DNA of 64,000 bases. Origin: Brevibacillus invocatus (GTDB taxonomy: Bacteria > Bacillota > Bacilli > Brevibacillales > Brevibacillaceae). Shown here one piece after another: positions 1 through 8,650 of this stretch. The notes under the pieces were generated by a model that ran no database searches, had not been told where the DNA came from, and worked only from the letters and a program-made list of their open reading frames with translations. The position numbers were made by a program, and so were the translations under genes. The stretch is from positions 16,425 through 80,424 of the forward strand of contig NZ_RHHR01000035.1 of NCBI RefSeq assembly GCF_003710915.1, read 5' to 3'. Position 1 is the stretch's first letter. Every line of letters begins with the position of its first letter.

Positions 1-60
1 TTCGATCCATTGACGTCCCCACTGACTCCAGTCCATCAGGTTGCGTGTTTGTTGTTCCAC
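1..60 (-). CDS. 5' end of an unidentified reverse-strand gene (partial)
   Basis: On the reverse strand a GTG codon at 60-58 is preceded by an AGGAGG-type ribosome site at about 70-75, nine bases away. It opens a frame that runs without a stop to the window edge. The 20 residues read MEQQTRNLMDWSQWGRQWIE, which I do not recognise. The gene diverges from racE. Only the ribosome site and the open frame support it. Confidence 0.4.
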   Translation of the reverse strand, partial: MEQQTRNLMDWSQWGRQWIE

Positions 61-230
61 TACTGAGTCCCTCCTACAGATGCGCATCTCCTCTTCAACG
101 TATGATAATCGCCTAGAGAAGGTGCGGCTTTCGCGGAGTGCAAGAAATTTCAAGCCCGCATATGGTAGTAGCACAAATGCAGGAAGTGGTATGCTGTACA
201 ATATTCACTACAACAGGGGAGACACCATGC

Positions 231-1055
231 ATGCATAAAGAACAAGCGATTGCTGTCATTGATTCAGGAGTTGGAGGACTTACGGTAGCCAAGGAAGTCA
301 TGCAGCAGTTCCCAAATGAAAGGATTTTGTACGTAGGCGATAATGCGCGTTGTCCCTACGGCTCCAAAACGCCGGAGGAAATACGATCCTACAGCTTTCA
401 GATGATAGATTTTGTTGCACATACGCCACTAAAAGCACTGGTCATAGCCTGTAATACTGCTACGGCAGTTGTGCTGGAAGAGGCACAAGCCACGCTCAAA
501 CTCCCTGTGATCGGTGTGATCGAACCTGGAGCGAGAGCAGCTGTCCAAGCCACACGAAACCGAAGAATCGGCGTCATCGGTACAGAGACGACCATTCGCA
601 CACAGGCTTACACTCGGGCTCTGCTGCGGCTCCAACCCGACTTGCACGTCTGCGGCTTGGCCTGTCCTGCGTTCGTACCGCTGGTGGAGACACACTTGGC
701 ACACACAGAAGAAGCCCGTCGCGTGGTGCAGGAAACGCTGAAGCCTTTGCTGCGAGAGGAATTGGATACGTTGATCTTGGGATGCACCCATTATCCTCTG
801 CTCGCTCCGATCATTCAGGAAGTCATGGGAGATCAGGTGCGATTGATCAGCTCGGCCGAGGAGACAGCCCGTGAGCTGGCGGTGCATATCGGGTCAAAGA
901 ATAGAGCGCCCATATCCAGATCTGGTGAAAAAGGGCCAGATCATTTGTTTGTGACCAGCGGCGACGCCGACATGTTCCGAGAGATTGCCGAAGAGTGGCT
1001 GGGTACGCAGGTTGCGGTCGAGCATCATTCTCTTGTCAAAACCGTACAGTCGTAA
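231..1055 (+). CDS. racE: Glutamate racemase
   Basis: Converts L-glutamate to D-glutamate in the cytoplasm for peptidoglycan, without a cofactor. The two catalytic cysteines of the Asp/Glu racemase family are visible: Cys74 in ACNTA and Cys185 in GCTHYPLL. The N-terminal IAVIDSGVGGLTV motif is typical of MurI/RacE. I place the start at ATG 231 because an AGGGGAG site lies at 214-220. The 274-residue product has the normal family length. racE followed by gerM and rph is the order known from Bacillus. Confidence 0.96.
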   Translation: MHKEQAIAVIDSGVGGLTVAKEVMQQFPNERILYVGDNARCPYGSKTPEEIRSYSFQMIDFVAHTPLKALVIACNTATAVVLEEAQATLKLPVIGVIEPGARAAVQATRNRRIGVIGTETTIRTQAYTRALLRLQPDLHVCGLACPAFVPLVETHLAHTEEARRVVQETLKPLLREELDTLILGCTHYPLLAPIIQEVMGDQVRLISSAEETARELAVHIGSKNRAPISRSGEKGPDHLFVTSGDADMFREIAEEWLGTQVAVEHHSLVKTVQS

Positions 1056-1161
1056 CGCCAACTTTTGACTCATCTCGCACTTCGTCCAGACATTCCACGC
1101 ATAAACACAAGCCCTGCTCGTATACATGGTAGTACAAAGTGTCTGGAGGAGGCTGGATGAG

Positions 1162-2214
1162 ATGAGAATGCAACGCATCGGCAAAATGACGGCCGTGCTG
1201 GGAGTTAGTGCTGTGCTGCTTTCGGGCTGCGGTCTCTTTGGCCCGGAAAAGGAAGTGAGTAGCATCGACGCACCTCCACTGTCAGAAGTGGCCGTAGAAG
1301 TGCCTGATGTGACAGAGGAAGGTTCGCTTGAGCAGCCTGAGGCAGTGGAGCAGGGTACAGCAGAGCGTACCGTTTACCTGCTCGATGCAAATGGCTATGT
1401 CGTTCCTGTATCTCTCACGCTGCCAAAGGTAGAAGGGCTCGCCAAGCAAGCCCTCAGCTACATGGTCAAGGGAGGTCCTGTAGAAACCTTGCTGCAAGGC
1501 GGTTTCTCCGCTGTACTGCCGCAAGGAACAGAAGTAAAGGGACTTCTGATCAAAAACGGTGTTGCTACGGTTGACTTTTCCAAAGAGTTTAAAACGTATG
1601 AAGAAAAGGATGAAAAGAAGATCCTGGATGCGGTCACGCGTGTCTTGACCGAGTTTGGCAATGTGAAGACAGTACAGATCTGGGTGAATGGGACTCCGCT
1701 CAAAGAAATGCCTGTAGCGAGCACACCTATTAACCAGCTGGATCGCAATCTCGGTGTCAACCTTGAGCTTGCAGATGGAGCGATTCCAGGCAGCACCTCT
1801 GCAGTCACCGTCTACTTCCAGGGGCAATTGGATGATGCCCGTACGTATTTTGTTCCGGTGACACGCCTGATTCCTACAACGCAAAATGTGGCGAAAGCAA
1901 CGGTAGAAGAGCTGATTAAAGGACCCAAACAAGATTCCCAGCTGTTCAGTTCTCTCCTCCGAACAACGCGCGTGCTGGATGTGAAGCAGGATAAGGATCT
2001 GATCACGGTCAATCTGAGTAGCGACATCCTCAAATACGACGAGGGCAAGGATGCCAATCCAGACGCACTGGAGTCGCTCGTGCTTTCCCTCACCGAAAGC
2101 ACGGGAGCGAAGCAGGTTCAGCTTTTGGTTGAAGGCAAGCCGCTCACCAGTGAAGCCCACGATTTCTCCAAGCCAGTCGCTCGTCCGCTTCACGTCAACC
2201 CGATTCGTTTTTAA
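1162..2214 (+). CDS. gerM: Germination lipoprotein GerM, two GerMN domains
   Basis: Predicted lipoprotein of the sporulating cell. In Bacillus, GerM is needed for sporulation and germination and works with the SpoIIIA-SpoIIQ channel. ATG 1162 follows a GGAGGAGG site at 1145-1152. The N-terminus is a lipoprotein signal ending in LLSGC at about residues 20-24. Two related beta-rich GerMN repeats follow, one around residues 110-175 (VDFSKEF, VQIWVNG) and one around residues 260-330 (VNLSSDI, VQLLVEG). The 351-residue length is normal. Conserved between racE and rph. Confidence 0.93.
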   Translation: MRMQRIGKMTAVLGVSAVLLSGCGLFGPEKEVSSIDAPPLSEVAVEVPDVTEEGSLEQPEAVEQGTAERTVYLLDANGYVVPVSLTLPKVEGLAKQALSYMVKGGPVETLLQGGFSAVLPQGTEVKGLLIKNGVATVDFSKEFKTYEEKDEKKILDAVTRVLTEFGNVKTVQIWVNGTPLKEMPVASTPINQLDRNLGVNLELADGAIPGSTSAVTVYFQGQLDDARTYFVPVTRLIPTTQNVAKATVEELIKGPKQDSQLFSSLLRTTRVLDVKQDKDLITVNLSSDILKYDEGKDANPDALESLVLSLTESTGAKQVQLLVEGKPLTSEAHDFSKPVARPLHVNPIRF

Positions 2215-2684
2215 AGCAAACTGTCTGGCTCCGCCACGCTCTTTTGAGAGAGCGTGGTTTTCTTCTTTTCGGCTTTTGCAGCATGCCAGATGGTTCGACC
2301 GATCCAAAGGGAGGAAAGTGTCACAAAAGCACCTGCGGCAAATCCCACGATTCGTGGTTCGGCAAAGGTCAAAAGCCAGCCGCCGGCCAGCATGGATATT
2401 CCGAGCAGGACATTGCAAAGCGTCCCTTCCATCGCAAAGAAACGACCTTGGTTCCTATGATGAACGTGCTGCATGATCAAGGTGCGCAGACAAGCATTGC
2501 CCATGCCGCCAGCTACCGTCGAGAGCGCGTAGAACAAGGCGGTTATGGTAATGGATGGGGAAAAGCTGGTCAACAAAAAAGCAAATCCTTCGACTGCTAG
2601 GCTGAGCGCGGCTACTTCATACGGGCGTTTGTGAAAAAGCTCCGCAAGATCTTCTTTTTTTAGGTTTTGCCAGCGATTCGAATA
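2211..2684 (-). pseudogene. C-terminal remnant of an MFS transporter
   Basis: The reverse strand encodes about 157 residues from 2684 to the stop at 2211, with a stop just upstream at 2687-2685 and no ATG or GTG start in the first part. The peptide has the character of an MFS permease C-terminal half: LAVEGFAF, then a helix-rich stretch with STVAGGMGNACLRTLIMQHVH, FAMEGTLCNVLLG and GWLLTF. Full MFS carriers have about 400 residues, so the N-terminal half is gone. A TTG at 2576 could start a 121-residue piece, but without a ribosome site. The 3' end runs into the gerM terminator. I read it as a deletion remnant. Confidence 0.72.
2234..2261 (+). terminator. Intrinsic terminator after gerM
   Basis: Nine-base-pair stem, CCACGCTCT 2234-2242 with AGAGCGTGG 2249-2257, followed by TTTT and a T-rich tract. 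It lies inside the last codons of the reverse-strand MFS remnant. Confidence 0.8.
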
Positions 2685-2745
2685 TTAGCAATAGTCTCAA
2701 ATACAGGTACGGGCTCATGTTTAGTGGCAGACCGTTTCCTGCGTT

Positions 2746-2754
2746 TGGTATAAT
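2746..2754 (+). promoter_or_regulatory. Extended -10 promoter for rph
   Basis: TGGTATAAT at 2746-2754 is an extended -10 element for sigma-A, 36 bases upstream of the rph start. No convincing -35 is visible. It would drive rph-rdgB-ysnB independently of gerM, which has its own terminator. Confidence 0.6.
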
Positions 2755-2789
2755 GAACAAAGTATGAAAGCATGTAGGGGGAACTTGAA

Positions 2790-3572
2790 ATGAGAGTAGA
2801 TGGCCGCGCGAATGACCAATTGCGCCCAGTAACGATTACGCGCAATTACATCAAGCATGCAGAGGGATCATGTCTGATCGAGATCGGCGACACCAAGGTA
2901 ATATGCACGGCGACAATCGAGGATCGAGTACCGCCATTCATGCGCAACGGAGGCAAGGGATGGATTACAGCCGAGTATTCCATGCTCCCAAGAGCCACCG
3001 CGACACGGAATCCACGTGAATCGTCCAAAGGAAAAGTGGGTGGCCGGACGATGGAGATCCAGCGTTTGATCGGTCGCGCACTGCGTTCTGTTGTCCATCT
3101 GGAAGCGATGGGCGAGCGTACAATCTGGCTGGATTGCGATGTGATCCAGGCAGACGGAGGTACGAGAACCGCTTCGATTACAGGTGCTTACGTGGCGATG
3201 GTCGATGCGATGCACAAGCTCGTAGAGAACGGAGTATGGAAACAGATTCCACTCCATGATTTCTTGGCTGCGACCTCTGTCGGGGTAGTCGGCGAACATA
3301 CCGTTCTGGATTTGAACTACAAGGAAGACTCCACCGCCACTGTCGACATGAACGTTGTGATGACCGGAACAGGCAAATTCGTGGAGCTGCAAGGTACCGG
3401 AGAAGATGCTCCGTTTTCACCCGAGCAATTGCATGAGATGCTCGCCCTCGCGAAGACCGGGATCGAAACCTTGATCGACAATCAAAAGCAGGCCTTGTCT
3501 CATGTGATGCTGCCGTTTGAAGCAAACGATCAGAATAAAGAAGAGACACTGGTGGGTGAAAAAAATGTCTGA
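2790..3572 (+). CDS. rph: Ribonuclease PH
   Basis: Phosphate-dependent 3'-5' exoribonuclease that trims tRNA 3' ends. The N-terminus [13 protein letters not shown] and the segment [14 protein letters not shown] are hallmark RNase PH sequences; VDLNYKED-like catalytic acidic residues appear as [23 protein letters not shown] 2790 follows AGGGGGA at 2776-2782. The 260 residues include a slightly longer acidic C-terminus than usual. The stop overlaps the start of rdgB by 8 bases, so the two are translationally coupled. Confidence 0.97.
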   Translation: MRVDGRANDQLRPVTITRNYIKHAEGSCLIEIGDTKVICTATIEDRVPPFMRNGGKGWITAEYSMLPRATATRNPRESSKGKVGGRTMEIQRLIGRALRSVVHLEAMGERTIWLDCDVIQADGGTRTASITGAYVAMVDAMHKLVENGVWKQIPLHDFLAATSVGVVGEHTVLDLNYKEDSTATVDMNVVMTGTGKFVELQGTGEDAPFSPEQLHEMLALAKTGIETLIDNQKQALSHVMLPFEANDQNKEETLVGEKNV

Positions 3573-4170
3573 GCCCAAACGCATCGTCCTCGCGACGCGC
3601 AATCAGGGCAAGGTAAGAGAATTCAATAAACTGTTTGCGCAGCTGGGATGGGAAGGCATCAGTCTGGCAGAGTTCGAGGATGTTCCTGAAGTCGTCGAGG
3701 ACGGGGATACTTTTGAAGCTAACGCCATCAAAAAAGCAGTCACTATTTCTACATATTTGAACCTGCCTGCAGTAGGCGATGATTCTGGCCTGGAGGTAGA
3801 TGCTCTGGACGGTCGACCAGGCGTGTATTCAGCCCGCTATGCCGGGGAAGATGCAACAGACGAGGCCAACTGGAAAAAGCTGCTGCAAGAACTGACAGAC
3901 GTCCCGGATGAAAAGCGGACAGCGCGCTTTCGCTGCACCCTGGCACTCGTCGAGCCAGGGCAGGAACCGCTGATCGCGACTGGTTCCTGTGAGGGGACCA
4001 TTGCCAGAGAACCTGCGGGTACGAACGGCTTCGGGTACGATCCGGTGTTTTATCTGCCCGCGATGGATAAGCGAATGGCCGAGCTCAGCGCAGAAGAGAA
4101 AAATCAGATCAGTCACCGGGCGATGGCGATGCAGCAATTGCTGGAAGTCATTCAGAAGAACAAACAATAG
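3565..4170 (+). CDS. rdgB: XTP/dITP diphosphatase (Ham1/RdgB family)
   Basis: Removes non-canonical purine nucleoside triphosphates (XTP, dITP) from the pool by releasing pyrophosphate. The family start signature [14 protein letters not shown], the acidic [12 protein letters not shown] and the C-terminal [11 protein letters not shown] and SHRAMAM motifs are all present. I choose ATG 3565, inside the end of rph, because an upstream in-frame start would add a basic stretch unlike the family. The 201-residue length is normal. It corresponds to ysnA of Bacillus subtilis. Confidence 0.94.
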   Translation: MSEPKRIVLATRNQGKVREFNKLFAQLGWEGISLAEFEDVPEVVEDGDTFEANAIKKAVTISTYLNLPAVGDDSGLEVDALDGRPGVYSARYAGEDATDEANWKKLLQELTDVPDEKRTARFRCTLALVEPGQEPLIATGSCEGTIAREPAGTNGFGYDPVFYLPAMDKRMAELSAEEKNQISHRAMAMQQLLEVIQKNKQ

Positions 4171-4199
4171 GGATATAGAGAGGCAGGAGAGTGGGAGAG

Positions 4200-4724
4200 A
4201 TGGCAATTCTGGTGATGAGCGACACCCACGGTCTCGTTCGCGAGGTACAGCAGGTCGTTGGAAGACATAAGGTAGACAAAATCCTGCACTGCGGAGATTT
4301 TTGTGTCGATCATCAGAGGGAGCCTTTCTCCCAGATGATCCTGGTGAGAGGAAACTGCGACACCACAAAAGCGGTACCGTCAGAGGAGCAGACCCGGTGG
4401 AAAGACTTGAATATCCTGCAGACACATGGACACCTGTACGGCGTAAAAAGCTCCTTGCTGCGCCTTACCTACCGCGCAGAAGAGACGGGGGCCAATATCG
4501 TGGTGTTTGGACACTCCCATATTCCAGTGTGCGGGGTCGTGCGGGACGTTCTCTTCCTCAATCCAGGCAGCTTGCAGATGCCCCGCGGCTTTGATGTCCC
4601 TACCTACGCTGTTTTGGAGCAGGATGGGACTACCGAAAAGACGGTCGAAGTAACGGTTTCCTACTATGACTATCAAGGCAATTCGGTTTCTTCGTTGGGT
4701 GGAAGCTATTCTCTTCGACGCTGA
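4200..4724 (+). CDS. ysnB: YfcE/YsnB-type metallophosphoesterase
   Basis: Calcineurin-like phosphodiesterase of the small YfcE/MJ0936 group; the physiological substrate is not known. Metal-binding motifs in order: SDTHG near the start, HCGDF, VRGNCD, THGHLYGVK and GHSHIP. ATG 4200 is preferred over GTG 4191 because AGGAG at 4185-4189 is at the right distance from 4200 and touches the GTG. The 174 residues match the family. Last gene of the rph-rdgB-ysnB group. Confidence 0.9.
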   Translation: MAILVMSDTHGLVREVQQVVGRHKVDKILHCGDFCVDHQREPFSQMILVRGNCDTTKAVPSEEQTRWKDLNILQTHGHLYGVKSSLLRLTYRAEETGANIVVFGHSHIPVCGVVRDVLFLNPGSLQMPRGFDVPTYAVLEQDGTTEKTVEVTVSYYDYQGNSVSSLGGSYSLRR

Positions 4725-4736
4725 ATGAGGGCCTTG

Positions 4737-4764
4737 TTGAAAATGAAAAGATTTATGCTATACT
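4737..4764 (+). promoter_or_regulatory. Sigma-A promoter of tig
   Basis: TTGAAA at 4737-4742 and TATACT at 4759-4764 with a 16-base spacer and a TG extension before the -10. A second TATAAT lies at 4773-4778. The leader to tig is about 100 bases long. Confidence 0.75.
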
Positions 4765-4865
4765 AGAATGGTTATAATGGCTAGAATATGATCGCCCAAG
4801 TCTGCAATGGAGTATTGCATGGCTGGCGGTGTTTTCTTTGATCCAATCTAGGAGGGGAAGTTTAC

Positions 4866-6158
4866 GTGGCAGCAAATTGGGAAAAGGTAGAGAATAACCA
4901 GGGAGTCCTGACGGTTGAAGTAGATGCTTCGCAAGTAGACGCAGCATTGGACCAAGCGTTTAAAAAAGTAGTACAAAAAGTACAAGTTCCAGGATTTCGC
5001 AAAGGAAAAGTTCCACGTAAGATGTTTGAAGCGCGCTTTGGCGTAGAATCTCTGTATCAAGATGCGCTGGATATCCTCTTGCCAAATGCATACGGACAGG
5101 CTGTTCGCGAAGCTGGCATCGAGCCGGTTGACCGTCCGGAAGTAGACGTAGAGCAAATGGAACAAGGCAAAAATCTGATCTTCAAAGCAACTGTAACCGT
5201 GAAGCCTGAAGTGAAGCTGGGTGACTACAAAAACCTGAGCATCGAGCCTAAGGAATTCACCGTAACAGATGAAACGCTGGATGCAGAACTGAAGCGTATG
5301 CAAGAGCGTCATGCTGAGCTGGTTACCATCGAAGAAGGCACAGCTGAAAACGGCGACCAAGCGGTCATCGATTTCGAAGGCTTCCAAGACGGCGTTGCAT
5401 TCGAAGGCGGAAAAGCAGAAGACTATGCGCTTGAGCTTGGCACTGGCACTTTCATCGCCGGCTTTGAAGAGCAAGTAGTAGGCATGTCCGTTGGTGAGGA
5501 AAAAGAGATCACTGTAACATTCCCAGAAGAATATCATTCTCCTAACCTCGCTGGTAAAGAAGCGGTATTCAAAGTGAAGCTGAATGGCCTGAAGCGCAAA
5601 AACCTGCCTGCTTTGGACGATGAATTCGCCAAAGACGTGAGCGAGTTTGACACGCTGGAAGAGCTGAAAGCCGACACGAAAACCAAGCTGGAAGAAAAAA
5701 CAGCTCAAGAAAAAGACCAATACATTCGCGAACAACTCGTGTTGAAAGCTGCTGAAAATGCAGAAATCGACCTGCCAGCAGTTATGGTTGAGCATGAGCT
5801 GGATCAAATGGTGAACGAATTTGGTCAACGCCTCCAATACCAAGGTATGACTCTGGAGCTGTACTACCAATTCTCCGGCATGGATGAAAGCCAATTGCGC
5901 GATCAACTTCGTGCAGATGCAACATCCCGCGTGCGCACTTCCCTGACTTTGGAAGCGATCGGTAAAGCAGAAAACATCACAGTGAATGAAGAAGATGTGA
6001 ACGAAGAGCTGAACAAGCTGGCTTCCGTATATGGCCGCCCTGCTGATGAGCTGCGTAAAATCTTCTCTGCTCAAGACGGCTTGGCTGCTCTCGAGCGCGA
6101 TGTTCAAACTCGCAAAACCATCGATTTCCTGGTTGCAGAAAACAAAGTAAGTGCATAA
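4866..6158 (+). CDS. tig: Trigger factor (ribosome-bound chaperone)
   Basis: Peptidyl-prolyl isomerase and chaperone that meets nascent chains at the ribosome exit. The ribosome-binding signature GFRKGKVPR sits at residues 43-51. The FKBP-like domain spans about residues 155-240, with [14 protein letters not shown] and [12 protein letters not shown]. The C-terminal helical chaperone domain follows. GTG 4866 follows an AGGAGGGGAAG site at about 4850-4860. 430 residues is normal. It is monocistronic here, bounded by its own promoter and terminator, and precedes clpP and clpX. Confidence 0.97.
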   Translation: MAANWEKVENNQGVLTVEVDASQVDAALDQAFKKVVQKVQVPGFRKGKVPRKMFEARFGVESLYQDALDILLPNAYGQAVREAGIEPVDRPEVDVEQMEQGKNLIFKATVTVKPEVKLGDYKNLSIEPKEFTVTDETLDAELKRMQERHAELVTIEEGTAENGDQAVIDFEGFQDGVAFEGGKAEDYALELGTGTFIAGFEEQVVGMSVGEEKEITVTFPEEYHSPNLAGKEAVFKVKLNGLKRKNLPALDDEFAKDVSEFDTLEELKADTKTKLEEKTAQEKDQYIREQLVLKAAENAEIDLPAVMVEHELDQMVNEFGQRLQYQGMTLELYYQFSGMDESQLRDQLRADATSRVRTSLTLEAIGKAENITVNEEDVNEELNKLASVYGRPADELRKIFSAQDGLAALERDVQTRKTIDFLVAENKVSA

Positions 6159-6220
6159 ACTTAGAAGAACGCAAGAATAGCCAGTGGTCAGGCTACGCCT
6201 CGCTTCTGGCTTTAGCGGAT

Positions 6221-6252
6221 AACAAGGCACGATTCGTTCGTGCCTTGTTTTT
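6221..6252 (+). terminator. Terminator after tig
   Basis: Twelve-base-pair stem, AACAAGGCACGA 6221-6232 with TCGTGCCTTGTT 6238-6249, running into a T-tract. It ends about 40 bases before clpP. Confidence 0.85.
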
Positions 6253-6292
6253 CCAACTGGGTAATCCTTTTGTGCAAAGGAGGAACATACAT

Positions 6293-6874
6293 ATGCTGAT
6301 CCCTATGGTTATTGAGCAAACGAGCAGAGGTGAACGCTCCTACGATATTTACTCCCGCCTCTTGAAAGACCGGATCATCCTTTTGGGGACCGAGATTGAT
6401 GATGATGTAGCCAATCTTGTAGTCGCCCAACTCCTGTTTTTGCAGGCAGAAGATCCGGACAAAGATATTTCCCTATACATAAACTCGCCCGGAGGCTCGG
6501 TTACGGCCGGAATGGGTATTTACGACACGATGCAATTCATCAAGCCGGATGTTTCTACCATTTGTGTAGGCATGGCTGCTAGCATGGGAGCTTTCCTGTT
6601 GGCGGCTGGCGCAAAAGGAAAACGCTTTGCGTTGCCAAACAGCGAAGTGATGATTCATCAACCGCTGGGAGGCGTGCGCGGTCAGGCAGAAGACATTCGT
6701 ATTCACGCTGACTGGATTTTGAAGACAAAGCGCCAACTGAATCAAATTTTGTCAGAACGGACAGGGCAGCCATACGAGCGTGTGGAAGCGGACACGGATC
6801 GTGACAATTTTATGAGTGCTGAAGAAGCCAAGGCCTATGGATTGATCGACGCAATTATTGAACGCAAAAACTGA
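6293..6874 (+). CDS. clpP: ATP-dependent Clp protease proteolytic subunit
   Basis: Serine peptidase that forms the double heptamer used by ClpX and other Clp ATPases. The catalytic triad is Ser97 (GMAASMG), His122 (MIHQP) and Asp171 (DRDNF). ATG 6293 follows a perfect AAAGGAGG site at about 6277-6284 and gives the family N-terminus [24 protein letters not shown]. 193 residues is normal. It sits directly before clpX, whereas in Bacillus subtilis the two genes are unlinked. Confidence 0.98.
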   Translation: MLIPMVIEQTSRGERSYDIYSRLLKDRIILLGTEIDDDVANLVVAQLLFLQAEDPDKDISLYINSPGGSVTAGMGIYDTMQFIKPDVSTICVGMAASMGAFLLAAGAKGKRFALPNSEVMIHQPLGGVRGQAEDIRIHADWILKTKRQLNQILSERTGQPYERVEADTDRDNFMSAEEAKAYGLIDAIIERKN

Positions 6875-6894
6875 CCTGTTGTGAGGTGACGCGC

Positions 6895-8160
6895 ATGTTT
6901 AAGTTTAATGACGACAAAGGCCAACTGAAGTGTTCCTTCTGCGGCAAGTCCCAGGAACAGGTGCGCAAGCTGGTAGCTGGTCCTGGTGTCTACATTTGTG
7001 ACGAGTGTATCGAACTGTGCAATGAGATTGTTCAGGAAGAGCTGGGGACTGAAGAAGAAGTAGACATGAAAGAAATTCCAAAGCCGATTGAAATCCGCAA
7101 AATCCTGGACGATTACGTGATTGGACAGGATCTGGCGAAAAAATCTCTGTCGGTAGCGGTTTATAACCACTATAAGCGGATTAATTCCGGTGCGAAGATC
7201 GAGGATGTTGAACTGCAAAAATCCAACATCATGCTGATCGGACCTACTGGTAGCGGGAAGACGTTGCTTGCGCAAACACTCGCTCGTATTCTCAACGTAC
7301 CTTTCGCCATTGCAGACGCTACTTCCCTGACGGAGGCTGGCTACGTGGGTGAAGACGTGGAGAACATCCTGCTGAAGCTGATCCAGGCAGCCGATTACGA
7401 TGTCGAGAAGGCCGAAAAAGGCATTATTTACATCGATGAGATCGACAAGGTTGCCCGCAAGTCGGAAAACCCGTCGATTACCCGCGATGTTTCCGGTGAA
7501 GGCGTACAGCAAGCTCTGCTGAAAATTTTGGAAGGAACGGTTGCAAGTGTTCCACCACAAGGTGGACGCAAGCATCCACATCAAGAATTTATCCAGATCG
7601 ATACCTCCAACATCTTGTTTATTTGTGGCGGTGCCTTCGATGGCATCGAACAAATCATCAAGCGGCGTCTTGGTAAAAAGGTCATCGGTTTTGGCAGCGA
7701 TACGAACGAAGGCATCAATGGCGATCTGAAAGCTGGCGAATACTTGAAATACGTATTGCCAGAAGACTTGCTTCGCTTTGGACTGATTCCGGAATTTGTC
7801 GGTCGTTTGCCAGTTCTGGCTACACTGGAGCCGCTGGATGAGGATACGCTGATTCGCATTCTGACTGAACCAAAGAACTCCCTGGTGAAGCAGTATCAAA
7901 AGCTGTTGAGCCTCGATGGCGTAGAGCTGGAGTTCGATGCGGGCGCCCTGCTGCAAATCGCGAAAGAAGCGATCAAACGCAATACGGGAGCGCGCGGTCT
8001 GCGTGCCATTATCGAGCAAATCATGCTGGACATGATGTACGAACTGCCATCGCGTGAAGACGTGAGCAAATGCGTCATCACGGAAGAGACCGTTCGCGAC
8101 AAAGTGAAGCCCCAGCTGATGACCAAAGAAGGTCAGGAAGCTCGTTCGGAAACAGCGTAA
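6895..8160 (+). CDS. clpX: ClpX ATPase, unfoldase of ClpXP
   Basis: AAA+ unfoldase that feeds substrates to ClpP. The N-terminal zinc-binding domain has Cys13, Cys16, Cys35 and Cys38. Walker A is GPTGSGKT at residues 116-123 and Walker B is IIYIDEID around 177-184. The ClpP-docking loop is the IGFG segment following RRLGKKV. ATG 6895 follows a GAGGTGA site at 6884-6890; an in-frame GTG at 6886 overlaps that site and is rejected. 421 residues. Confidence 0.98.
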   Translation: MFKFNDDKGQLKCSFCGKSQEQVRKLVAGPGVYICDECIELCNEIVQEELGTEEEVDMKEIPKPIEIRKILDDYVIGQDLAKKSLSVAVYNHYKRINSGAKIEDVELQKSNIMLIGPTGSGKTLLAQTLARILNVPFAIADATSLTEAGYVGEDVENILLKLIQAADYDVEKAEKGIIYIDEIDKVARKSENPSITRDVSGEGVQQALLKILEGTVASVPPQGGRKHPHQEFIQIDTSNILFICGGAFDGIEQIIKRRLGKKVIGFGSDTNEGINGDLKAGEYLKYVLPEDLLRFGLIPEFVGRLPVLATLEPLDEDTLIRILTEPKNSLVKQYQKLLSLDGVELEFDAGALLQIAKEAIKRNTGARGLRAIIEQIMLDMMYELPSREDVSKCVITEETVRDKVKPQLMTKEGQEARSETA

Positions 8161-8179
8161 ACATATGAAATGATAAAAG

Positions 8180-8214
8180 GCTATCCCAAGTCGTTGACGA
8201 GGGATAGCTTTTTT
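8180..8214 (+). terminator. Terminator after clpX
   Basis: GCTATCCC 8180-8187 pairs with GGGATAGC 8201-8208, followed by TTTTTT. Confidence 0.85.
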
Positions 8215-8293
8215 ACAGTATCGGAAAGTATAAACTTCTAAGAGCAACACATCCCGATGTATTTCTTCTTGAATAAGCCTCGAGGGGAGTCTC

Positions 8294-8650
8294 ATGAGGA
8301 ATAATGGTCATGTTGATCCAACCGTTGTGATGGCAGGAAACAGGAGAAAACGCTCCAGCTTCTTGGGCTGCCCGCCTTGGGGATTCACTGCCCGACTCCG
8401 TGAAAAAAACGAAACCGCGTCCAAAGCAGCTGTCTGCTGGACTAACCCAAAAGCTGGTGAGAGTAAAAAGAAGAAATTAGCGAAAGTCTTAAGCACGCTG
8501 GGAGTAACAGGAAGCTTGGTTTATGTCATCCTGTACGGGGTAATACTACTTGGTATAGTTCAAGAGACGTTTCCTGGGATGAATGGCTGCCAGTATTGCA
8601 TGGGAGGGACAGCAGGTGGACTATACAACGTTAGTCATTGCCGTTATTGA
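8294..8650 (+). CDS. Doubtful 118-residue open frame before lonB
   Basis: The 455-base gap between clpX and lonB holds the clpX terminator, the lonB promoter and this frame. ATG 8294 has a good GAGGGGAG site at 8283-8290. The product is basic at the N-terminus, with one hydrophobic segment (VTGSLVYVILYGVILLGIV) near residues 70-88, and resembles nothing I know. It runs through the sigma-F-type promoter and 35 bases into lonB. I think it may be a chance frame; comparison with related genomes would settle it. Confidence 0.22.
   Translation: MRNNGHVDPTVVMAGNRRKRSSFLGCPPWGFTARLREKNETASKAAVCWTNPKAGESKKKKLAKVLSTLGVTGSLVYVILYGVILLGIVQETFPGMNGCQYCMGGTAGGLYNVSHCRY
8519..8548 (+). promoter_or_regulatory. 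Sigma-F/sigma-G type promoter of lonB
   Basis: GTTTA at 8519-8523, a 15-base spacer, and GGTAATACTA at 8539-8548. This matches the published forespore sigma-F consensus (GywTA-n15-GgnrAnAnTw) at every defined position. Transcription would start near 8555, about 60 bases before lonB. Bacillus subtilis lonB is known to be expressed in the forespore under sigma-F. Confidence 0.85.

Noticed and set aside
1282..2418. Long reverse-strand open frame across gerM
   Set aside because: It is antisense to a clear gene, rich in Arg, His and Cys, without a ribosome site or recognisable domain. It is a shadow of gerM codon bias.
4848..6230. 460-codon reverse frame across tig
   Set aside because: Antisense to trigger factor, with a Phe/Cys/Leu-rich sequence typical of a complement frame.
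6835..8295. 486-codon reverse frame across clpX
   Set aside because: Antisense to a fully conserved clpX and has no protein-family features.
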